Assembly: GCA_002794775.1 (NCBI GenBank)
Contig: NBAY01000037.1
Span: forward strand, 248,001 to 312,000
Source of the DNA: Porodaedalea pini
Taxonomy: Eukaryota > Basidiomycota > Agaricomycetes > Hymenochaetales > Hymenochaetaceae
Direction of reading: 5' to 3'
Length of the DNA stretch: 64,000 nt
Each line of letters starts with the position of its first letter. Within the stretch, counting starts at the first letter, position 1. This document shows, in pieces, positions 58,001 to 64,000 of this stretch. The position numbers and the translations under genes are program-made. Below the pieces are notes generated by a model. The model was not told where the DNA came from and ran no database searches. It saw nothing but the letters and a program-made list of their open reading frames with translations.

Positions 58001-59500
58001 TGTGTCTGGTGGAGGGGATAGTGTCAGGAAGTGTAAAGAAAGTGTAGGGGAATACTTGGGGCTAGGTGTTGACTTGAGGGCATGAGTACAAAGGGCGACT
58101 GGCAAAATGTGCCTAAATGCAGTCAGGACACAAAGGGCAACTACGATCTTGACAACCCGGGCTCGGAAACTCGCCAGTGAAGACAGTAATCGAAACGATT
58201 CGTCGAGAAGATTCCGAATCTGAAAAGACCTCGAGATTCGATGCAGAATTGATGGAGATATGACAGTTGCACTGGTTGCAGCTGGCGGAACGCACAGAAC
58301 TCCCAGAACTGAAAAGCTATTTTCATAGCTCTATGACGCGGGCTCGGAATTGTGCGAGACAAGATAGTTTTTGAAAGCGATTTTAGATGATATTACAAAT
58401 CTGAAGAGAGCTCAAGAAACGGTTTAGAACTGAGGGCAATATAGCAAAAGCAAGATTTGACTGAAAACTGGACTCGAGATGGAACGGATGGAACAGATGG
58501 AACGACACTGAATGGTGACAGAGATGAGAACTAAAGACTGGGACTGACTCGGGGAACTAAACTTGTCTTTTTGAGACATTTACATGAGTGTTTAAATAAC
58601 CAACAGAGGGTTGAGCCTCTGAGCGGCGTACAAAGGACACAAAGACAGACTGGAGGCTCTAGCCAAGCAACACCAAACAGCTGGAACTCGGAGCCAGAAC
58701 TCGAGAACATGAGTAATTAAGCTTTGGGAGGCTCAGAACAATACCAGATGTGACCCAAAATGGACTTTGGTGGCTCACTGGTGCAGAACCAAGCTGTATG
58801 CATTGAGTTAATCCTGCCAAACACTAAAACTGTCCCGAAATGCATCAGGGATACTTGGAAGACTGTCCTGAGTCGAGTTGAACCTAATAGAGCCGATTCT
58901 GAGGCTAGTGGCATCGGGATCTCCACATCATTGAGATATGCGGGCCAGGATGCCTTGTCCATTTGCACCTCTTGCACCCTCCTCATCTCTTTCACCGCCT
59001 CCTTCTCAATTGTGCATTCCTCTGGACAGCAGGTGAATTCAATTGAACCTGTCTTCCAGTCAACCTCTGGGTTGTGGCATCAAAGCCAGTCGTAGCCAAG
59101 GAAGATGTTTGATGATGCCAGGGATGTCACTGCAAGGATAATTCTTTCCTTATGGTGTCCAATCATTAGTTCGACGTTGACATATTTCTCAATCAAGCTG
59201 GCCTCATTGTGCATGCCATCCGCATTGAGCACTGTGAGGGGTCTGATATAGCGCTTAGTCTCCAACCCATATTGTTCGATGAACCTTATGTCAATGCACA
59301 ATCCTGTACACCCTGAATCCATGAGGGCATGGGCATCCACCTCTCTCACTTCACCTGCTACACTGTGTCTGACGTTTAAGAGGAGGTCCAGCTGGTGTCT
59401 GCCAGTTCCCCTCAGGAACAGCTGCTCATACTCTTCATTTTCATTCACACCAGTGGGGGCTTCATAATCGGAAAAGTCATTGACGTTATTTGCATCTAGG
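55006..59500 (-). pseudogene. pol: Element 4 pol relic
   Basis: Chromodomain to protease are all present on the minus strand but split by many stops. The protease keeps DSGCTG near 59315; the reverse transcriptase box is YYDN instead of YLDD. A 1,003-bp insertion at 57928-58930 separates the protease from the reverse transcriptase. Confidence 0.8.
57928..58930. mobile_element. Unclassified 1,003-bp insertion with 11-bp direct repeats
   Basis: The direct repeat TTGAGATATGC lies at 57917-57927 and 58931-58941, and pol similarity is continuous if the insert and one repeat are removed. The insert begins AGTGAAAGGTGATGG and ends CTCCACATCA, with no terminal inverted repeat and no A-tail. Two related internal blocks (near 58140-58270 and 58330-58460) suggest a degenerate tandem repeat. 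A GTTATTTAAAC box near 58600 on the minus strand hints at a promoter. No protein is recognised. Confidence 0.55.
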
Positions 59501-59579
59501 TATTGTACAGACGGTTGACTATATTTTATCGAGTCCAGATTCGAAGTCCCTTGTCTTTCTTGGTCAGTCGCCCTGATGG

Positions 59580-60930
59580 CTACACCTGACCACTCACAAA
59601 ATCCTGCGAGAAGATGACCTCTTTGTCATCACCTTCCTCCTCCACATAGTCCTCCACCATTGACCTTTGAGTGTCTACAACTTCCTCAAATGCCGATTCC
59701 TTCATCACACCCAGTTCGTCAGTGAGGAGACAACACTTGCCTGGCACCATCATTTGCAGCATGCACTGCACAATCGTCTTCCCCTGCGGGCACTTGTCCT
59801 TGAAGTGACCCAGCTGGTCACAGATCCAGCATGCCTGTTGTCACTGTACCTCATTCATCGAGATGTCTATTGGCTGACCAGTGCCTCTGAAGGTGATGCC
59901 AGTTGCATTGTGCTTGTCAGCATGGGGTGCCGCAACCTGACAGTGAGCTGGGGGTGCCTGTTGCTGTGGTGGGTGCAGTGGGAGCAGAAATGCTCAGCCT
60001 CATTGGATGGCCCAGATCTGTTGCTCACCCCAGTCGATCTTGATAGCCTTCTTTTTCCAGGTGTCGTACATTGTTGGGACCGGCATTGACCTCAACACTC
60101 CACAAACCACCTTGATGTTCATTGTGTGCTTCAGGCAGTCACAGATGATGATGTCATCTGTCAGACCTGCCATCGTGATGATTACATTGAGCTTCTGGAA
60201 GAACTCATTGGTGGTGAGGTCCTTCTGAACCTTGGTCTGGAATTCTGCCAGCACCTTCTCCTTTCAGTTCAGGTCATCGAATGAGGCATCCAGTCGTTCC
60301 TGGAACCTGGTCCAGCTATCTGTGAAGCTCATGATGCTGTTCATTGTGAATTCCTCAATGTAGTTCTGCACTCACATTGATGTGTTGCCACTCTTGAGGT
60401 AGGAGAGGGTGAGGTAGATCTTGCTCAATGATGAGGGGTACTTCGTAGGATTTGCTGAGACAAAGAGAGTGACTTTGCATCTGAAGTCAAGGTAGTCATT
60501 GCCACCAGTGAATTCGCATGGTCGGGCAATGTTGATTGAGGGAGCCTGAGTGGTGAGGGCGTGCATCACTTGATGAGTGAAGATGCATGTGATGATCTGT
60601 ATGATCTGTTCCAGCTGTTGCTGGCTGAAGCCTCCTGTTGACATTGCTGGTTCAGGCATGGGTGTCAAAGGTTCAGAGGGGGTTGGTGGCGACAGATCCC
60701 TACAGGTCTTGCGGTACAGACCTGGAGTTGGTGGTAGGGTGAAGGTAGACATCGATGGTGTAGGCAATGATGGAACCGCTGGGGGCCACCTAGCTCTCTT
60801 TCCTTCTTTGTTTGTTGAATACCAGCTGTGTTGGATTTCACTCCACCAGATGTCATATACTATGCTACTATTATTGGTTGTGATGTAGCCTGGTTGGTTT
60901 GGATCCCAACATGCTGATGCAGGGAGAGCC
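59580..60930 (-). pseudogene. gag: Element 4 gag relic
   Basis: Minus strand, natural stop TAG near 59580. The zinc knuckle near 59777-59830 reads CWICDQLGHFKDKC. The gag core SINIARPCEFTGGNDYLDF lies near 60490-60545, and the Trp-rich N-terminal segment near 60800-60930. Several TGA and other stops interrupt the frame. Confidence 0.75.
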
Positions 60931-61353
60931 CATTGTTGTTTGTTAGTGAGATCTATCTTGACAATGGCAGGGGAATGGGGATCGGTTGTGTGTTCGATCC
61001 AGAGTTACACCAACATTGAGCAGGTTCATCGGCAAAATTGATGACGAAGCGGTAGGAGCCGAGTGAGATGACAAATGATAGTGTTGATGATGCCTGTACT
61101 TGTCTAGTTACCCATGTCCACATCAGGTGCGTGCTCCACCAAAGGGAAATTCAGAGAGCCAGGGTTGGGAAAAGTCAGTTTGAAAGTTTACATAATACAT
61201 GAATGTCTGAAAACGTCTGGGCAGGGTTGAGGGTTGTCGTTTAGGGGTTTACATGTCAAGTCCGTTGAGGGGAATGCTCCTCTAGACCAAGTGAAGGTGA
61301 GTCAACAGTGACGACATACGCTGGGGATGAGCCTGGGTGGGGTTCTGCTTTTA

Positions 61354-61798
61354 TGTTAGGCAGGAGTCCAGGAGACGGCTCAGACTGGGCAGGCCTCAGC
61401 CGACTGTCATCTGGGACATGCTATACTCGAGTGGGGGACTTGGGACATGCTGTGCTCAGGCTAGGTTGTCACAGAGGTAAGAGGATTAATACAATATACT
61501 CTACTACAGGAGGGGGACACGGTCTCACCTAGGTCGTCATGGAGGTAAGAGGAAAAGCAGAACAGGTGTTCAGATGCGATTCCTCTTCCTTATATACAGT
61601 GATCACCTTGTGAGAACTGGTTGCCCAATTATCTAAGATTACATAAAGGGAGCGGAATGGAACAAATGAAGGGAGTGTGGAATGGAGTGTGGGAAATGAT
61701 TGAAAAGACGGTTAAATATAACGAAAAAAGGAGAGATTAAAATAAAGGAAATGGTAAAAAGGAAAATAAAAGAAAGGGTGAAAGTTCGAGTTCTGACA
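61354..61798 (-). repeat. Element 4 5' LTR (subfamily B)
   Basis: 445 bp from TGTTAGG to TTCTGACA. The inner side carries the primer-binding site (minus AAAAGCAGAAC next to 61354). Its sequence is nearer the Element 2 LTRs than to 54538-54987. Confidence 0.85.
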
Positions 61799-62058
61799 AG
61801 ATCGACTGGTCATTGGGTTCGATTGAATTCAACCGCTGTCCAACCGAATGTGCGATAAAGAAAAGTGAGGTGGAAGAAATGAGGAGGGTGCAAGAAGTGC
61901 AAATGGAGAAGGCGTCCTGGCCCACATATCTCAATGACTATGCTGATGTCTTCTTGGAGAAAGGATTTGAGAAGCTACCAGAACATTGGCCCTGGGACCA
62001 TGTTATCGACTTGAAACCCAACTTCAAATCCAGCGACTGCAAGATCTACCCATTGATA
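61799..62058 (+). pseudogene. pol: Chromovirus pol fragment, plus strand
   Basis: Encodes GSIEFNRCPTECAIKK, then SWPTYLNDYADVF, then HVIDLKPNFKSSDCKIYPL, which is the spacer between protease and reverse transcriptase. It starts directly after the LTR at 61798 and ends in unrelated sequence. It is on the opposite strand to Element 4 and may be the downstream remnant of the plus-strand element that starts at 53602. Confidence 0.65.
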
Positions 62059-63017
62059 ATTCTGAGTTCTGGTTGTTAGTAAAGGGGAATCAGATGATTG
62101 AGTTCGAGAGAGACATGTCTAGTGGGCCAATACCCTCATTCCAGTCAAGTTCTGTGGGTTCCAGATTGAAGGATTTGAGTTGCGTGCGTTCCAGTGTGTC
62201 AGAGGCAATGAAATCAGCAGAGCATACTAGTAGAGAAGTGTTTGAAGCATAGCACCAGCAGAGCACTTGAGATGTGTGGGGGATTGTTGGTGGCTGTGTT
62301 GGAAGATGCGGAGATGTGTTAACAATAGTGCAACTTCTCAGAGCGGGATTGTCCTCAGAATGGATGGCTGGTCCCTGTGCTTAACAGGACATTGTCTGGA
62401 ATACCAGAGAGCGAGGTGAGGTATGGAACTAAATCAGAAGATAAGAGATGAGAGGGAAGCAAGGTCAAGGTAATGAGGATGAAGCGGAACAAGGTGAAGA
62501 TGGAATGGACAGAACGAGTGCAATGAGCGCAACATGAATAAAATGAAGTCAAGGTGAGTGATTTGAGTCACTAAGGCACCAAAGTGTTCCTAGGGACCAT
62601 TTTGAGAGATATCACATGAAGTTAGGCATTGAAACTCAGGGGTGGAATTGCTGTCCTGTCTACAACATTTGGCACTCTATAAATACTAAACAAGTGTCCT
62701 GTGTAAACATGAAAGGTGAAATAAAATAAGATGAGTCCTCTATTGTCCTACCACTGAGCCTCCTGAGTGTTCCTTTGAGTGGCTTCACAATCCAAACTAC
62801 TGAAAGGTGGGGACGGTGCATGTTAACTTGGTGTAGCATCAGTGAGCTTTGGGATCCTTTGTACAGAGCCGGAATGACCAATACTGGGCTGGTGCATGTT
62901 TGTTAGACAAAGACAAATGAATGAACCTTTGGCAGGGTCGAGTGGACATGTGCACAGATAAGTGCACTGGGGTCGGTCTGAGTAGCTGATGCATGTGATC
63001 CAGTTGTTGTGTGTATT
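62059..63017. other. Unassigned region between retroelement fragments
   Basis: About 960 bp, purine-rich on the plus strand, with no open frame longer than about 90 codons and no similarity that I recognise to the elements around it. It may be old host DNA or an unknown repeat. Confidence 0.4.
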
Positions 63018-63444
63018 TGTTAGGCGGGAGTTTGGGTAGCGCTTGAACTGAGCAGGCCTCAGCTGACTGTTGTCTGGGACATGCTATAACTCAAGTGGGG
63101 ACTTGGGACATGCTTACTCAGGCTAGGTTGTCACAGAGGTAAGAGGATTAATACAAGTTTACACTAATACAAGGAGGTGAGTCTCACCTAGGTCATCGTG
63201 GAGGTAAGAGGAAAAGCAGAACAAGGAGTTCATGCGATTCCTGATCTCTCTTATAGCAGTGACTGTAGGACTATATTACCTAACATTACATAAACAAACA
63301 GAATGGAACGAATGAAAGTCATGTGTAAGGGAGTGTGGGAAATGATTGAAAAGGTAGTTAATTATAATGAAAAGGAACAATTAAAAGAAAAAGAAATGGT
63401 AAAAGAGGAGAAATAAAAGAAAGGGAAAAGTTCAAGTCCTAACA
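63018..63444 (-). repeat. Element 6 3' LTR (subfamily A)
   Basis: 427 bp from TGTTAGG to CCTAACA, left flank GTATT. It has the subfamily A pattern (CAAGTTTACACTAATACAAG) and is followed at once by a polypurine tract and pol on the minus strand. Confidence 0.85.
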
Positions 63445-64000
63445 TTACCCTCCCCTCAAGGTTGGGCGTCCTGACCAACCATGATTGTGGTTGTCAGGTT
63501 CAGTGTCAACAAAGATTGGATGGAGGCGTTGTTAAGGGATTTCAAGTTTATGAGGTGCACCAGGGTGTTTTTGATAGAACTCTGTGATTGCCTCCTTTAC
63601 GTTCTCACCAAAGTCCATCTTGGGCTGCCAAGTCGGTTCATTGTAGCCAACCCACTTGACGAGGTACTGTAGTTTCCCTCAGTGTAGGTGTGAGTCTAGA
63701 ACCTCCTCGATCTCATACTCCTCCTCATTGTTGACAATGTTGGGCGGTGGTGGTGCTGGTTGCTTCTGACTTTCGAAGGACAGCTTGATGGCGGGTTTCA
63801 GCAGGGCCTCATTGAAGACAGGGTGGACCTTTTTCCATCACTTTGGGAGCTTGAGCTTGTATGTGCTTGCTCCTACCTTGTTGATGATGTCGAAGGGGCT
63901 GTACCATTTGTTGGCAAGCTTCTTTGTCGGCGAATCTGTGCTGATGTTTTGCCTGTCAAGGAAGACCTTATCTCCAGCCTTGTACTCCACCAAAGTTCCT
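63445..64000 (-). pseudogene. pol: Element 6 pol C-terminal part, runs off the window
   Basis: Minus-strand chromodomain and integrase end matching Element 1, including the Pro-rich linker before the chromodomain and KWVGYNEPTW. A few stops are visible. The element continues beyond the right edge. Confidence 0.75.

Larger units (their letters stand above)
54538..61798 (-). mobile_element. Element 4: chimeric chromovirus relic, minus strand
   Basis: The internal parts run in order: chromodomain (about 55000-55215), integrase (55309-56400), RNase H, reverse transcriptase (57000-57720), protease (59080-59448), zinc knuckle (about 59777-59830) and gag to 60930, then leader, primer-binding site and 5' LTR. 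The two LTRs belong to different subfamilies and the outer flanks (CATAC and AGATC) do not match. It is therefore not a simple single insertion. Many stops; the reverse transcriptase box reads YYDN. Confidence 0.8.

Noticed and set aside
57928..58930. Reading the 1-kb insert as a solo LTR (TG...CA)
   Set aside because: TG/CA ends can be chosen, but no 4-6-bp duplication then abuts them; the 11-bp repeat abuts different ends.
54538..61798. Treating Element 4 as an ordinary intact insertion
   Set aside because: Its LTRs are of different subfamilies and the 5-bp flanks do not match.
1..64000. CRISPR arrays, rRNA genes, bacterial-type operons
   Set aside because: No regularly spaced direct repeats or rRNA-like sequence, and the gene structure is eukaryotic.

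Overview
The window looks like nuclear DNA of a filamentous basidiomycete, most likely an agaricomycete. The genes carry many short introns (about 40-75 nt, GT...AG, often with a CTRAY branch site). The urease is one continuous gamma-beta-alpha chain split by 11 introns, as in fungi. The transporters are of fungal OPT and MFS type, and the retroelements are fungal chromoviruses (Ty3/gypsy with a chromodomain).

Positions 1-32,760 are a gene island. In order: the 3' end of a hypothetical gene (+), two hypothetical genes (-), a member (P1) of a small paralogous family (-), urease (-), a metallo-beta-lactamase-fold hydrolase (+), a second family member (P2, +), a hypothetical gene (+), an HSL-type alpha/beta hydrolase (+), gene A (+, disrupted), an oligopeptide (OPT) transporter (-), a Ser/Thr-rich single-pass membrane protein (-), an MFS transporter (-) and gene B (-, paralogue of A). 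I rebuilt exon-intron structures by hand from splice sites and reading-frame phase; every model given closes in frame. Urease and the two transporters suggest nitrogen scavenging (urea breakdown, peptide uptake, a small-molecule carrier), but nothing shows that they are co-regulated.

Positions 32,970-64,000 are a stack of nested transposons with no recognisable host gene. Two chromovirus copies are complete from LTR to LTR: Element 1 (33357-39602, minus, target duplication CAATG, nearly intact) and Element 2 (40086-47281, plus, target duplication CAAAG, decayed). Further relics of the same family fill 50,186-64,000, and a different gypsy lineage survives as a relic at about 48,360-50,170. Element 1 sits inside a TA-flanked terminal-inverted-repeat element. 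Element 2 sits inside an 848-bp, almost perfectly palindromic TA-flanked element. A second such palindrome (1,077 bp) and a solo LTR of a further family are inserted in a chromovirus LTR.

The most informative signals are in the chromoviruses. An 11-nt primer-binding site matches the presumed 5' end of the element's own transcript exactly (Tf1-type self-priming). A GGGTTTT slippery site lies where gag and the -1 frame of pol overlap. The identifiable internal stops in Elements 1 and 2 are mostly CGA-to-TGA changes, and the LTR pairs differ only by transitions, which points to cytosine-deamination mutagenesis of repeats.
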